In this document: positions 14,953 through 23,806 of the stretch, piece after piece
How positions within the stretch are numbered: the first letter of the stretch is position 1
Layout: each line of letters begins with the position of its first letter
Assembly: GCF_030580675.1 (NCBI RefSeq)
Contig: NZ_JAUQUB010000002.1
Coordinates: 62,001-126,000 of the forward strand
Length of the DNA stretch: 64,000 nucleotides
Source of the DNA: Antiquaquibacter soli
GTDB taxonomy: Bacteria > Actinomycetota > Actinomycetes > Actinomycetales > Microbacteriaceae
Direction of reading: 5' to 3'
Program-made: the position numbers and the translations under genes
The notes under the pieces: generated by a model
Told to the model about the DNA's origin: nothing
Databases searched by the model: none
The model's input: the letters and a program-made list of their open reading frames with translations, nothing else

Positions 14953-16209
14953 ATGGCAAAGAGGCACAAGCTTGTCACAGCTTTCGTCGGTGCCGTGGCC
15001 GCGACGTCACTTCTCGCGTCCTGCACGACTACCGGGTCGACCGACCCCAGCGCGAACCCCGAGGACGTCACCGGCGAGGTGACGATGTGGGTCTACCCCT
15101 ACATCGATGAGGCCGCCTGGTGGGCGGACGAGGTCGAGAAGTTCAACGAGGACTACCCGAACATCGACCTCGAGGTCGTCGTGCAGCCCTGGGCCGACCG
15201 CGACACCCAGATCACCACGGCGATCGCCGGTGGCCAGGCGCCCGACCTCGTCTACTTCATCCCCGACCAGATCGGCCAGTACGCCTCGCAGGGCGTGCTC
15301 GCCGACGTCAGCGACGTCATCCCCGACTGGTCCGTCTACACGGAGCCCGCGGTCGAGGGCGTCAGCTACGACGGCACGATCTACGCGCTGCCGATCCTCC
15401 AGTCCGTATCCTCGCGCCTCATCTACAAGCCGGCGTGGGAGGCGGCGGGCATCACCGAGTACCCGACCACGTGGGACGAAGCGCTCGCGGATGCCCCCGC
15501 TCTCAAGGACGCCGGCTACTACCTGGTCGACTACTACGGCGACGCCGGCCCCAGCCTCAACCTCACCTTCTACCCGCTGCTCTGGCAGGCCGGCGGTGAC
15601 GTCCTCAGCGAGGACGGCACCGAGTGCACGCTCGACAGCAAGGAGGGCGTCAAGGCGATCGAGTTCCTCCAGACGATCTTCGAGAACGGCTGGGCCGACT
15701 CCACCTACCTCACGACCGGGCCGGACCAGAACGCTCCCCTTCAGCGCGGGCTGACCGCGATGACGATGTCGACCGCCTCCGGAACGCTCGTCCAGAGCGG
15801 CATCGAGCCGGGCGACGACTGGCTCTCGCTCCCGCCGCTCAAGGACGAGGAGACCGTGACCTACGGTGCCGTCGGCTCGCTCGGCCTCCTCGAGGGCTCG
15901 CCGAACAAGGAAGCAGCCAAGGTCTTCCTGCAGTGGTTCTCGCAGCCCGAGATCACGCGCGAGTACAACCTCGACCGCACCTACTTCTCGCCGATCGCCG
16001 CGGACACCGGCCTCTACGAGGAGGGCACGCTCCAGGCCGGCGAGGAGAAGCAGCTCGACCTCGTGAAGACGGGCGTCAGCGCTCCTAACGCGCGTCAGAT
16101 CATGGACCTCATCAAGCCGCAGGTCCAGGCCGCGCTGCTCGGACAGCTCTCCCCCGAGGATGCATTGGCCAAGGCCTGCACCGACGTCGAGGGAATCCTC
16201 CAGCGCTAA
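14953..16209 (+). CDS. Extracellular sugar-binding lipoprotein of ABC importer
   Basis: A 418-residue family 1 solute-binding protein. The N-terminus has a positively charged start, a hydrophobic stretch and a lipobox LLASC with lipid-modified Cys24, so it is anchored outside the membrane. Typical elements include EDYPNIDLEVVVQPWADRDTQ, ITTAIAGGQAPDLVYF and a C-terminal KEAAKVFLQWFSQPE helix. It is the first gene of an importer operon with two MalF/MalG-type permeases; no ATPase is present, so a shared MsiK-like ATPase elsewhere is probable. Ligand is likely a rhamnose-containing or other plant oligosaccharide, judged from neighbours. Confidence 0.9.
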   Translation: MAKRHKLVTAFVGAVAATSLLASCTTTGSTDPSANPEDVTGEVTMWVYPYIDEAAWWADEVEKFNEDYPNIDLEVVVQPWADRDTQITTAIAGGQAPDLVYFIPDQIGQYASQGVLADVSDVIPDWSVYTEPAVEGVSYDGTIYALPILQSVSSRLIYKPAWEAAGITEYPTTWDEALADAPALKDAGYYLVDYYGDAGPSLNLTFYPLLWQAGGDVLSEDGTECTLDSKEGVKAIEFLQTIFENGWADSTYLTTGPDQNAPLQRGLTAMTMSTASGTLVQSGIEPGDDWLSLPPLKDEETVTYGAVGSLGLLEGSPNKEAAKVFLQWFSQPEITREYNLDRTYFSPIAADTGLYEEGTLQAGEEKQLDLVKTGVSAPNARQIMDLIKPQVQAALLGQLSPEDALAKACTDVEGILQR

Positions 16210-16214
16210 TGATC

Positions 16215-16255
16215 AGGTGCTGCGGCGGGAACTGCCAGGTCCCGCCGCAGCACCT
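16215..16255 (+). promoter_or_regulatory. Intercistronic 16-bp hairpin after binding-protein gene
   Basis: AGGTGCTGCGGCGGGA (16215-16230) and TCCCGCCGCAGCACCT (16240-16255) pair perfectly around a 9-base loop, between the binding-protein stop and the permease start. Such a structure can end part of the transcripts or protect the upstream message from decay, giving more binding protein than permease. Confidence 0.7.
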
Positions 16256-16267
16256 CGAGGATGAAAC

Positions 16268-17176
16268 ATGACTGCACTCATTGCGAACACGCTCGACGAG
16301 CGGCCCGCGCGGCGACGAATCGGCCGCCCCAGTAAGATCGCGTTCCTCTTCATCGCGCCTTACCTCTTCTTCTTCGTGATCTTCCGGATCATCCCGGCGC
16401 TGTCCGCGATCGCGCTGTCGTTCGGCTCGTACTCGATCAGCGGCAAGATCGACTTCGTCGGCATCGAGAACTACCAGCGCTTGTTCGCCGACCCGCTCTT
16501 CTGGAACGCGCTCGGCGTCACCGCCCTCTACACGGCGGTCGCCGTGCCGGGCAGCGTCATCTTCTCGTTGTTCATGGCGCAGCTCGCCAACCGGTCGATC
16601 CGCGGGATGCGCGTGTACCGCACGCTGTTCTTCCTCCCGGTCGTGACGAGCCTCGTCGCAGCGGGACTCGTGTGGCGGTGGATCCTCTCCGACAACGGGC
16701 CGGCGAACTGGTTCGTCGGATTGTTCGGGGTCCCCCCGATCCCGTGGCTCACTTCGGGCGACACCGTCGTGCAGTCGCTCGCGATCGTGGGCATCTGGGG
16801 CGGATTCGGCTACTTCATGCTCATCATCCTCGCGGGGCTGCTGGCCATCCCCGCCGAGTTCGACGAGGCTGCGAAGGTCGACGGCGCCAACGCGTGGCAG
16901 CGCTACTGGCACGTCACGCTGCCCCAGCTGCGCCCCACCCTGCTGGTCGTCGTGATCCTGTCGTTCATCGGGTCGTTCCAGGTGTTCGACCTCATCTACG
17001 TGATGACCTCCGGCGGCCCCGTGCGGTCGAGCTACTCGCTCGTGTTCTTCCTCTACGACCAGGGCTTCCACTACTTCGACTTCGGCTTCGCGAGTGCGGC
17101 CGGCGTCATCCTCTTCCTCATCACATTCGGTGTGTCCGCTATCCAGCGGCGACTGTTCGGAGATAACCAGAGTTGA
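16268..17176 (+). CDS. Sugar ABC transporter permease (MalF-like)
   Basis: A 302-residue inner-membrane permease with six hydrophobic segments and the ATPase-contact EAA loop, seen as EFDEAAKVDGANAWQRYWHVTLPQL near residue 200. The first segment is KIAFLFIAPYLFFFVIF. It would pair with the next permease as a heterodimer. Stop codon overlaps the TTG start of the second permease. Confidence 0.93.
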   Translation: MTALIANTLDERPARRRIGRPSKIAFLFIAPYLFFFVIFRIIPALSAIALSFGSYSISGKIDFVGIENYQRLFADPLFWNALGVTALYTAVAVPGSVIFSLFMAQLANRSIRGMRVYRTLFFLPVVTSLVAAGLVWRWILSDNGPANWFVGLFGVPPIPWLTSGDTVVQSLAIVGIWGGFGYFMLIILAGLLAIPAEFDEAAKVDGANAWQRYWHVTLPQLRPTLLVVVILSFIGSFQVFDLIYVMTSGGPVRSSYSLVFFLYDQGFHYFDFGFASAAGVILFLITFGVSAIQRRLFGDNQS

Positions 17177-18027
17177 CCGTTTCGACTAGCCCCCGGAGGC
17201 GCAACCGCCTCGTGCGATGGACCCGGCGTTCCGGCTGGGCCCCGCACATCCCGCTCATCATCGTCGCCGCGGCGACCGCCTTCCCCTTCTACGTCATGAT
17301 CGTGATGTCGATCTCGACCCCGGGGCCCTTCGACCTGCCCGGCTCGCTCATCCCGACCAAGATCGACCTCGGCCCCTACATCGAGGCGATCTCCGGGGCG
17401 AATCTCGGGCGGTGGTTCATCAACACCGTGCTGTTCGCGGGACTCGCCGTCGTCCTCACGCTGTTCCTGGCCTCGCTCGCGGGCTATGCGTTCGCGAAGA
17501 AGAACTTCAAGGGGCGCGACATCCTGTTCTGGATGTGTGTGGCGGTGCTCATGGTGCCCGGCCAGCTGTACCTGATCCCGCAGTTCATCCTCATCTCGCG
17601 ACTCGGGCTCGTCGACACGTTCGCCGGACTCCTGCTGCCCGGCATCGCGAGCGTGCAGGCCCTCTTCCTGATGCGGCAGTTCATCCGCGGCATCCCGGAT
17701 GAACTGCTCGAAGCCGCGCGCATCGACGGGGCCGGCGACTTCCGGATCTTCTTCCAGATCGTGCTACCGCTGTGCGGTCCGGTGCTCGCGACCCTCGGGA
17801 TCTTCACCTTCCTCTGGCACTGGAACGAGTTCCTCTGGCCGCTCATCGTCACGCGCAGCCCGGAGAACTACACGCTCACGCTCGGCTTGAACTCCCTCAA
17901 GGCGCAGGAGCTCTCGTTCAACGCCGAGATGGCGGCGTCGGTCATCACCCTCGTGCCGGTCGTCATCGTCTTCCTCATCTTCCAGCGTCATTTCGTCCGC
18001 GGTGTCATGACCAGCGGCATCAAGTAG
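17173..18027 (+). CDS. Sugar ABC transporter permease (MalG-like)
   Basis: A 284-residue permease with six hydrophobic segments and the EAA loop ELLEAARIDGAGDFRIFFQI near residue 185. The start is TTG at 17173 within TTGA, overlapping the stop of the first permease, which indicates coupled synthesis; a Met codon near the start of the protein is otherwise missing. C-terminal LIFQRHFVRGVMTSGIK is the typical CUT1 ending. An esterase gene follows after 17 bases. Confidence 0.93.
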   Translation: MTVSTSPRRRNRLVRWTRRSGWAPHIPLIIVAAATAFPFYVMIVMSISTPGPFDLPGSLIPTKIDLGPYIEAISGANLGRWFINTVLFAGLAVVLTLFLASLAGYAFAKKNFKGRDILFWMCVAVLMVPGQLYLIPQFILISRLGLVDTFAGLLLPGIASVQALFLMRQFIRGIPDELLEAARIDGAGDFRIFFQIVLPLCGPVLATLGIFTFLWHWNEFLWPLIVTRSPENYTLTLGLNSLKAQELSFNAEMAASVITLVPVVIVFLIFQRHFVRGVMTSGIK

Positions 18028-18044
18028 TCCAGGAGCCGTTCGAC

Positions 18045-19022
18045 ATGCAGTTCGATTTCCCGCTCGAGAAGTTGCGCGAGCACCGCCCCCCGCTGAACGA
18101 GCCGAGCGACTTCGACGAGTTCTGGAGCACGACCCTCGCCGAGGCGCGCGCGCACGACATCGACGTGCGCATGGAGGAGGTGCACCTCGGTCTCGCCGGG
18201 GTGACGACCTACGACTTCTCCTTCGCCGGCTTCGGCGGCCACCGCATCAGCGCGTGGCTCCGGGTGCCGACGGACGCGCCCGCGCCCCTCCCGGCGTACG
18301 TGCAGTTCCACGGCTACCGCGGCGGCCGGTCGTGGGCGCACGAGCCGCAGCTGTGGCCGCTCGCCGGATTCGCCCACCTGTCCGTCGACACCCGCGGTCA
18401 GGGCGGCGGCGGGTGGAACGCCGGCGGCACACCCGACCCCGTCGGGGGCTCCGGCCCGGAGGCGTCCGGGTGGCTCACTCGAGGCATCCTGTCCCCCCAG
18501 GATGCCTACTACCGCAGGGTGTTCTGCGACGCGGCTCGCGCGGTCGACGCCGTGCGCGCGGTCGACGCGGTCGACGCGACGAAGGTGTTCGTCGGGGGCG
18601 TGAGCCAGGGCGGCGGAATCGCGTTGGCCGCCGCGGGGCTGAGCGACGGGCTCGCGGGGGTCACCGCCGATGTGCCGTTCCTCTGCGACTTCCCCGAGGC
18701 CGTCGCGCTCGCCGACGAGACCAGCAACGGGTACGGCGAGATCGTCCATCTCCTGCGCACGCACATCGACTGGGAGGAGACCGTCTTCCGCACCCTGTCG
18801 TACGTGGATGCCGCGACCCTCGCCACTCGCGCGACGGCACCGGCGCTCATGTCCGTCGGACTCATGGACGCCGTCTGTGCGCCGCGCACCGTCTTCGCCG
18901 CGTACAACGGCTACGGCTCGGACGACAAGGACATCGCGATCTACCCGTACGCGGCTCACGAGGGCGGCGGCCAGCGGCAGGAGTGGAGGAAGCTGGAGTG
19001 GCTCCGGTCACGCCTGGGCTGA
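18045..19022 (+). CDS. Acetyl-xylan-esterase/cephalosporin-C-deacetylase-like esterase
   Basis: A 325-residue AXE1-family alpha/beta hydrolase that would remove acetyl groups from sugars after import, as no signal peptide is present. Elements: FHGYRGGR near 90, DTRGQGGG near 120, nucleophile elbow GGVSQGGG near 190 and the His in YPYAAHEGGG near 310. AGGAG lies 9 bases before ATG 18045. Within the importer operon it suggests that the imported glycan is acetylated, as pectic rhamnogalacturonan and xylan are. Confidence 0.87.
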   Translation: MQFDFPLEKLREHRPPLNEPSDFDEFWSTTLAEARAHDIDVRMEEVHLGLAGVTTYDFSFAGFGGHRISAWLRVPTDAPAPLPAYVQFHGYRGGRSWAHEPQLWPLAGFAHLSVDTRGQGGGGWNAGGTPDPVGGSGPEASGWLTRGILSPQDAYYRRVFCDAARAVDAVRAVDAVDATKVFVGGVSQGGGIALAAAGLSDGLAGVTADVPFLCDFPEAVALADETSNGYGEIVHLLRTHIDWEETVFRTLSYVDAATLATRATAPALMSVGLMDAVCAPRTVFAAYNGYGSDDKDIAIYPYAAHEGGGQRQEWRKLEWLRSRLG

Positions 19023-20029
19023 GCGCGGCTCCCCGGCGGGAACGACCCACGGTCGTTCTCAGCATGTGGCCCGACATCCTGCCCGATGTCTTTCCCGCTC
19101 CCCTCCTCGAGGAGCTGTCGCGGCACGCGGATGTGCTGTCGACGCGAGCGGTGTCCGAGCTCGACGCCGACGGTCTCGCTCAGCTCGAGCGCGCCGATGT
19201 GCTCATCACCAGCTGGGGCGGGGTCACGATCGACGCCGAGACGCTGCGCCACGCCCCTCGCTTGAAGGCGATCATCCACGCCGCCGGCTCCGTGAAGGGC
19301 CACCTCACGCCCGACGTCTGGGATGCGGGCGTGCTCGTCAGCTCGGCGGTGGAGATCGGCGCGATCCCCGTGATCGAGTACACGCGGGCCATGGTCTTCC
19401 TCGCCTCGCACCGGGTGATCTCCCTCGCAGGGTCGTACCGCTCGGGCACCTTCGTGCCGGTCGGCGGGCGGCAGGGCAAGGTCGGCCTGCGCGTGGGGGT
19501 CGTCGGTGCGTCGAGGATCGGCGCGGCCGTCATCCGGAGCCTCGTCGCCGAGGGGTGGACGGTCAGCGCCTACGACCCCGTCGTCGGCGATGAGCGGCTG
19601 CGCGAGCTCGGCGCGACCCCGCTGCCGCTCGACGAGCTGTGCCGCTCGAGCGACATCCTCACCCTGCACGCGCCCTCGATCCCCGAGACCGATCGCATGA
19701 TCGACGCCCGCCGCCTCGCGATGCTGCCGGACGGCGCCACCGTCATCAACTCGGCTCGCGGGTCGCTCATCGACCACGACGCGCTCGAGGCCGAGTGCGC
19801 GAGCGGCCGGATCGACGCCATCCTCGACGTCACCGAGCCCGAACCCCTGCCCGCGGGCAGCGGATTGCTCCAGCTCTCGAACGTCTTCGTCTCGCCGCAC
19901 GCGGCCGGCATCCAGGGCAGCGAGCGCGCGCTCCTCGGGGCGTTCGCGATCGAGGAGCTGCGCCGCTACCTCGACGGAGAGCCGCTGCTCGGGCTCGTCC
20001 GTCAGGAGGTGCTCGGCACGATCGCCTGA
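18998..20029 (+). CDS. D-2-hydroxyacid dehydrogenase family protein
   Basis: A ~343-residue NAD-dependent 2-hydroxyacid dehydrogenase. The dinucleotide loop reads GVVGASRIGAAV, catalytic Arg in NSARGSLID, Glu in DVTEPEP and His in SPHAAGIQG, so the active site is complete. The start is GTG 18998, preceded by GGAGGA; this places 25 bases of overlap with the esterase gene, implying coupling. In this locus it may reduce or oxidise a keto acid from sugar breakdown, though substrate is unknown. It converges on the alcohol dehydrogenase gene with one base between stops. Confidence 0.85.
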   Translation: MAPVTPGLSAAPRRERPTVVLSMWPDILPDVFPAPLLEELSRHADVLSTRAVSELDADGLAQLERADVLITSWGGVTIDAETLRHAPRLKAIIHAAGSVKGHLTPDVWDAGVLVSSAVEIGAIPVIEYTRAMVFLASHRVISLAGSYRSGTFVPVGGRQGKVGLRVGVVGASRIGAAVIRSLVAEGWTVSAYDPVVGDERLRELGATPLPLDELCRSSDILTLHAPSIPETDRMIDARRLAMLPDGATVINSARGSLIDHDALEAECASGRIDAILDVTEPEPLPAGSGLLQLSNVFVSPHAAGIQGSERALLGAFAIEELRRYLDGEPLLGLVRQEVLGTIA

Positions 20030-20030
20030 C

Positions 20031-21146
20031 TCAGCGCATCCGCACGATCGCGCGGCCGTTGATCGCCCGAGCGGCGAGGTCGTCGAACGCGGTCGCGACG
20101 TGGTCGAGATCGTACGAGCGGGTGACGGTGTCGGTGACCGAGAGGCTGCCCTCGCGAGCGAGCCGGACGACCTCCGGCAGGTCGCTTCGCGTGCGGGCGC
20201 CGAAGGACCCGACGATGCTCTGCGCGCGACGGACGAGAGGGGTGATCGGGATGCTCGCCGCCGCGTCCCCCGCGGCGATCCCCACCGCGACCGCCCTGCC
20301 CCCTTCCGCGAGCATCCCCACGGCCTGCTGCAGCGTCGTCGGCGTGCCGATCGCCTCGAACGCGACATCCACGCCCCCGCCGCTCGACTCGCGGACGACG
20401 GGCACGGGGTCCCCGGCAGTGAGGGAGTTGACGGCGTGGGTGGCCCCGAGGTCGAGGGCGGTCTGCAGCTTCGAGTCGTCGAGATCGACGGCCACGACCA
20501 TCCCGGCGCCCGCGGCGCGGGCGAGCTGCACGATCGACAGGCCGATCCCGCCGACCCCGATGACGGCAACGGTGTCGCCCTCGCGCACGCCTGCCGCGCG
20601 GTGCACGGCGCCGAACGAGGTGAGCCCGGCGCAGCCGAGCACCGCCGACTCGAACTCGGGCAGGTCGTGAGGCAGCGGGGCGAGTGCAGTGAGCGGGATG
20701 ACGCAGTACTCGGCGAGACCGGCCATGGAGTACATGGCGAGCGGGCTGCCGTCGGCGCGGGCGAGCCGGCTGCTGCCGTCGAAGAGCACGCCGCGGCGGC
20801 GGTTCTGCTCGAAGAAGGGCTCGCACAGGTCGTCCCGGCCGGCGAGGCACCGCCGACAGGTGCCGCACGGCATGATGAACGCCCCGACCACTCGCTCACC
20901 GAGCTCGATGCCCGCGGGCACCTGCTCGGGCGTCGTGCCGAGACCGATCTCGACGACCCGGCCGGAGATCTCGTGGCCGAGCACCGCGGGGGCGGGGAAC
21001 GCGACCTCTCCCTTCATGACGTGCAGGTCGGTGTGGCAGACGCCGCACGCCGACACCTGCACGAGGGCCTCCCCGGCGTGCGGGACGGGGATCGGGATGC
21101 TCTCCACCCGCAGCGGCGAGCCGGGCTCCCACACGGCCGCCCTCAT
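20031..21146 (-). CDS. Zinc-dependent alcohol dehydrogenase
   Basis: A 371-residue medium-chain dehydrogenase. Catalytic-zinc ligands lie in ACGVCHTD and LGHE, the structural zinc site is the four-Cys block CGTCRRCLAGRDDLC, and the coenzyme loop is GVGGIGLSI with an acidic VDLDD after beta-2, favouring NAD. ATG 21146 has a GGTGAG site; GTG 21158 overlapping the upstream stop (GTGA) is an alternative. Last gene of the four-gene operon opposite the PucR regulator; probable role is oxidation of a hydroxyl on the pathway intermediate. Confidence 0.9.
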   Translation of the reverse strand: MRAAVWEPGSPLRVESIPIPVPHAGEALVQVSACGVCHTDLHVMKGEVAFPAPAVLGHEISGRVVEIGLGTTPEQVPAGIELGERVVGAFIMPCGTCRRCLAGRDDLCEPFFEQNRRRGVLFDGSSRLARADGSPLAMYSMAGLAEYCVIPLTALAPLPHDLPEFESAVLGCAGLTSFGAVHRAAGVREGDTVAVIGVGGIGLSIVQLARAAGAGMVVAVDLDDSKLQTALDLGATHAVNSLTAGDPVPVVRESSGGGVDVAFEAIGTPTTLQQAVGMLAEGGRAVAVGIAAGDAAASIPITPLVRRAQSIVGSFGARTRSDLPEVVRLAREGSLSVTDTVTRSYDLDHVATAFDDLAARAINGRAIVRMR

Positions 21147-21154
21147 CGTGCCGC

Positions 21155-21994
21155 TCACCGCTGGCCCCGCATGACGTGGCGGAGCGAGCCGATGCCCTCG
21201 ATCACGGTCTCGACCACCTGACCCTCGCGCAGATACACCGGCGGCGTCTGGCCCAGCCCCACCCCCTCGGGCGTGCCCGTGAAGATGAGATCGCCGGGGA
21301 GGAGGGTCACGATGCGGGACAGGTACGCGACGAGCTGGGGAACGCTGAAGACGAGATCGGAGGTGCGGGAGTCCTGACGCACCTCGGAGTCGATGATCGT
21401 CGTGACTCGCAGGTCGTCCGGGTCGGCGAACTCGTCGACGGAGACGAGCTCCGGGCCGATCGGAGCGAACCCCGGGTACGACTTGCCGAGGCTGAACTGC
21501 GGCGGGGAGCCGGCGTTCTGGAGCTGACGGTCTGAGAAGTCCTGGCCCGCGGTGAGCCCGGCGACGTGCGCCCAGGCATCCGACTCGTCGACCTCGCGGG
21601 TCTCCCGGCCGATCACGACGACGAGCTCGACCTCCCAGTCCACGCTCGAGCCCGGCAGGGCGACCTCGCCCACCGGGCCGGCGATCGCGCTCGCGAACTT
21701 GGTGAAGACGAGCGGCACGGTCGGCACGGGGAGGCCCGACTCGACGGCATGGCGCACGTAGTTGAGGCCGATCGCGAAGATCTGCCGTGGTCGCGGCACG
21801 GGAGGCCCGAGGCGGGCGGGATCGACGGGTTCGGCGCCCGAGGGCGCGGATTCGGACCACTCGAGCAGGGCATCCCAGTCGTCGAAGGCCGACATCGGGT
21901 CGGGGCCGAAGCGCCCGTCGCTCGCGCGGTGGACGTCGATGGCGCCGTCCGGCGTGATGAGGGCGAGGCGGCCGTCGAGGTTAGCGATCCGCAT
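21155..21994 (-). CDS. Fumarylacetoacetate hydrolase-family protein
   Basis: A 279-residue FAH-fold enzyme. Metal ligands and motifs are visible: VDWEVELVVVIG (Glu-x-Glu), TAGQDFSDRQLQ (Asp), and IFTGTPEGVGLGQTPPVYL. These enzymes cleave or isomerise beta-diketo acids, including 2,4-diketo-3-deoxy-sugar acids such as the rhamnonate derivative, and hydroxymuconate-type compounds. AGGAAGGA lies 7 bases before ATG 21994, 14 bases inside the preceding gene. Operon neighbours (dehydrogenase and epimerase-like) fit a sugar-acid or aromatic-acid route; I cannot decide. Confidence 0.88.
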   Translation of the reverse strand: MRIANLDGRLALITPDGAIDVHRASDGRFGPDPMSAFDDWDALLEWSESAPSGAEPVDPARLGPPVPRPRQIFAIGLNYVRHAVESGLPVPTVPLVFTKFASAIAGPVGEVALPGSSVDWEVELVVVIGRETREVDESDAWAHVAGLTAGQDFSDRQLQNAGSPPQFSLGKSYPGFAPIGPELVSVDEFADPDDLRVTTIIDSEVRQDSRTSDLVFSVPQLVAYLSRIVTLLPGDLIFTGTPEGVGLGQTPPVYLREGQVVETVIEGIGSLRHVMRGQR

Positions 21995-22697
21995 GTCCGA
22001 GTCCTTCCTGCAGTGCGTCGTGGCTGAGGTCAACGATCAGGTCGTAGAGCCGGGCGGGTTCGAGCACCGTCGCGCCGAGCTGCTCGAGCCGCCGCTGGAC
22101 GCCGACGAGCCAGCTCGGCTCCGCCACGGGGGAGAGGTCGACGACGAGGAGGGCGGGGCCGAGGCTCTCCGTGCCGGCCTGACCCTCCTGGGTGCTCGCC
22201 TTCGCGGCCGTCGCCGCCGTATCGGGCTCGAAGAACAGGGCCGACAGGATCTGCCGGCTCTCGCGAGCCTGCGGCAGGATGCTCGACTCGAGCACCTCCG
22301 CGACGCCTACCGTCGTCTCGGGGTCGAGCTCGATGACCGCGACCCGCCCGGAGGTGGCGAGGCCGTCGCGGGCGGTGATCCGAGCGGCCGCGCGGCGGAA
22401 CAGGGCGAACTTCGCCACGACCTCGCGAGTCAGCTCGGTCGGGCTGTTCAGCCGGGCCAGGTAGGGCGCCGACGCGAGCACGTCGACGCTCCCCGTCGTG
22501 TACACGGTGAGGTACCGGCCGGGGGAGCGCTCGTCGACGGCGCGGAACCGCCGCCCCCGGATGAACCCCGGCACGCCGACCCGCTCCTCCAGGTGCTGGC
22601 CGAGGTACCACTCCTCGAAGAGCTCGTAGTCGCTGTCGTGGACGTCGATCCAGTTGATGAGCGCGCCCGTGCCGACCGATCTGCGGTCCGCGCCCAT
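21981..22697 (-). CDS. Protein of unknown function with ferredoxin-like halves
   Basis: A 238-residue protein I do not recognise with certainty. The first half (NWIDVHDSDYELFEEWYLGQH, later RYLTVYTTGSVDVL and a long helix) has the beta-alpha-beta-beta-alpha rhythm of Dabb/EthD-like barrels, and the second half (GRVAVIELDPETTVG ... ALLVVDLSPV) could repeat it. There is no signal peptide or membrane segment. It is locked in the operon by a TGATG overlap with the epimerase-like gene and a 14-base overlap with the FAH gene, so it likely serves the same pathway. Confidence 0.65.
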   Translation of the reverse strand: MGADRRSVGTGALINWIDVHDSDYELFEEWYLGQHLEERVGVPGFIRGRRFRAVDERSPGRYLTVYTTGSVDVLASAPYLARLNSPTELTREVVAKFALFRRAAARITARDGLATSGRVAVIELDPETTVGVAEVLESSILPQARESRQILSALFFEPDTAATAAKASTQEGQAGTESLGPALLVVDLSPVAEPSWLVGVQRRLEQLGATVLEPARLYDLIVDLSHDALQEGLGHADR

Positions 22698-23713
22698 CAG
22701 AACCCGCCGTCGCGGATCTGGAACTTCGTGGGCTTGCCGATCGTCGGCCCGGATGCCTCGACCCAGTCGCCGACCTTCTCGATCATCCGCTGGAGCGTCG
22801 TCGTGGGGAACCCGAACTCCGCCTGGAGCTCGCTGCCGTCGAGCACGTACGCCGTGCCGGACTCGACGCCCTCGAACACCGGCTCCACGCCGAACCGCTC
22901 GGCGAAGCGGTGGGCCAGCCAGCGGACCGAGACGATCTCCGGCCCGGTGATGTTGAGGGCCCGCGGCGGCGAGGACGCGAGGCGGAGGCTGCGCAGTGCG
23001 TAGGCCGCGACATCCTGCTGCCAGATCACGCTCGTGTGACCCATCTCCAGCGGGATCGCCGCGCCGTCCTTGACCGCTTGCGCGATCTCCAGCAGCACGC
23101 CGTACCGCGTCTCGATCGAGTAGGCCAGGCGGAACAGCAGGACGGGGGTGCCGTTGACGCGGGAGAAGTGCTCGAAGACGCGCTCGCGGCCGACGCAGGA
23201 TGCCGCGTACTCGCCGAGCGGGCCGGGCGGGTCGGTCTCGCGGGAGCCGCCGGTCCCCGCATCGGCGAGGGGGTACGTGACGAGCGTGGAGAACGCGACG
23301 ATGCGCGAGTCGCGGTAGCGCTGCGCGACGCGACCGGGGAGGTAGGAGTTCATCATCCACGTCGTGTGCTCGTCGCCGACGGTGCCGAACTTCTTGCCCG
23401 CCATGTAAACCACGTTGGCCGCGTCCGGCAGCGCGGCGAGCTGCTCGTCGTCGGTGAGGTCGGCAGGCACGGGGATGACCCCGTAGCGCTCGAGGGATGC
23501 CCGGGCGCGCGCATCGCTGAAGCGCGCCACCCCGTACACCTTCTTGTCCAGACCGGCTGCCGCGATCGCCCGCTGCGCCATGATGGCGACGCTCGGGCCG
23601 ACCTTGCCGCCGACACCGAGGACGACGACGTCTCCGTCGAGGGCGGCGAGGTCCTCCGCGACCCCGGGCGTCGGATCGGACAGTTCTTCCTCGATGAGGT
23701 CCAGTGAATCCAC
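22697..23713 (-). CDS. NAD-dependent epimerase/dehydratase-like protein, atypical active site
   Basis: A ~338-residue extended-SDR protein. The coenzyme region reads VVVLGVGGKVGPSVA; AFSTLVTYP corresponds to the catalytic Ser strand. The YxxxK motif is altered: GEYAASCVGRER has Tyr but Cys where the Lys is expected, so ordinary SDR proton relay is doubtful. It retains a substrate segment ending in ALNITGPE. AAGGAG precedes two adjacent GTG codons; 23713 has the better spacing. First gene of the operon, divergent from PucR. Confidence 0.8.
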   Translation of the reverse strand: MDSLDLIEEELSDPTPGVAEDLAALDGDVVVLGVGGKVGPSVAIMAQRAIAAAGLDKKVYGVARFSDARARASLERYGVIPVPADLTDDEQLAALPDAANVVYMAGKKFGTVGDEHTTWMMNSYLPGRVAQRYRDSRIVAFSTLVTYPLADAGTGGSRETDPPGPLGEYAASCVGRERVFEHFSRVNGTPVLLFRLAYSIETRYGVLLEIAQAVKDGAAIPLEMGHTSVIWQQDVAAYALRSLRLASSPPRALNITGPEIVSVRWLAHRFAERFGVEPVFEGVESGTAYVLDGSELQAEFGFPTTTLQRMIEKVGDWVEASGPTIGKPTKFQIRDGGF

Positions 23714-23806
23714 CACGGTGCTCCTTTGCTTGACGTGCAGTTCCAGGCTGACGTGCGATAGACACAATCGCCATGGCAGAAATGACCCCGTTGCGCCTAC
23801 TCTGCT
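23714..23806. promoter_or_regulatory. Divergent PucR/operon promoter region with TGACGTGC repeat
   Basis: The 93-base gap between the epimerase-like and PucR genes holds TGACGTGC twice (23731-23738 and 23749-23756), 18 bases apart in direct orientation. This is a candidate regulator-binding site; no clear -10 box is certain and the PucR GTG start has no evident ribosome site, so its message may be leaderless. Confidence 0.4.

Noticed and set aside
10624-23713. Complete L-rhamnose non-phosphorylated pathway across both sugar loci
   Set aside because: An FAH-type hydrolase and dehydrogenases are present, but no rhamnonate dehydratase or lactonase could be identified, so assigning the full route would be speculation.
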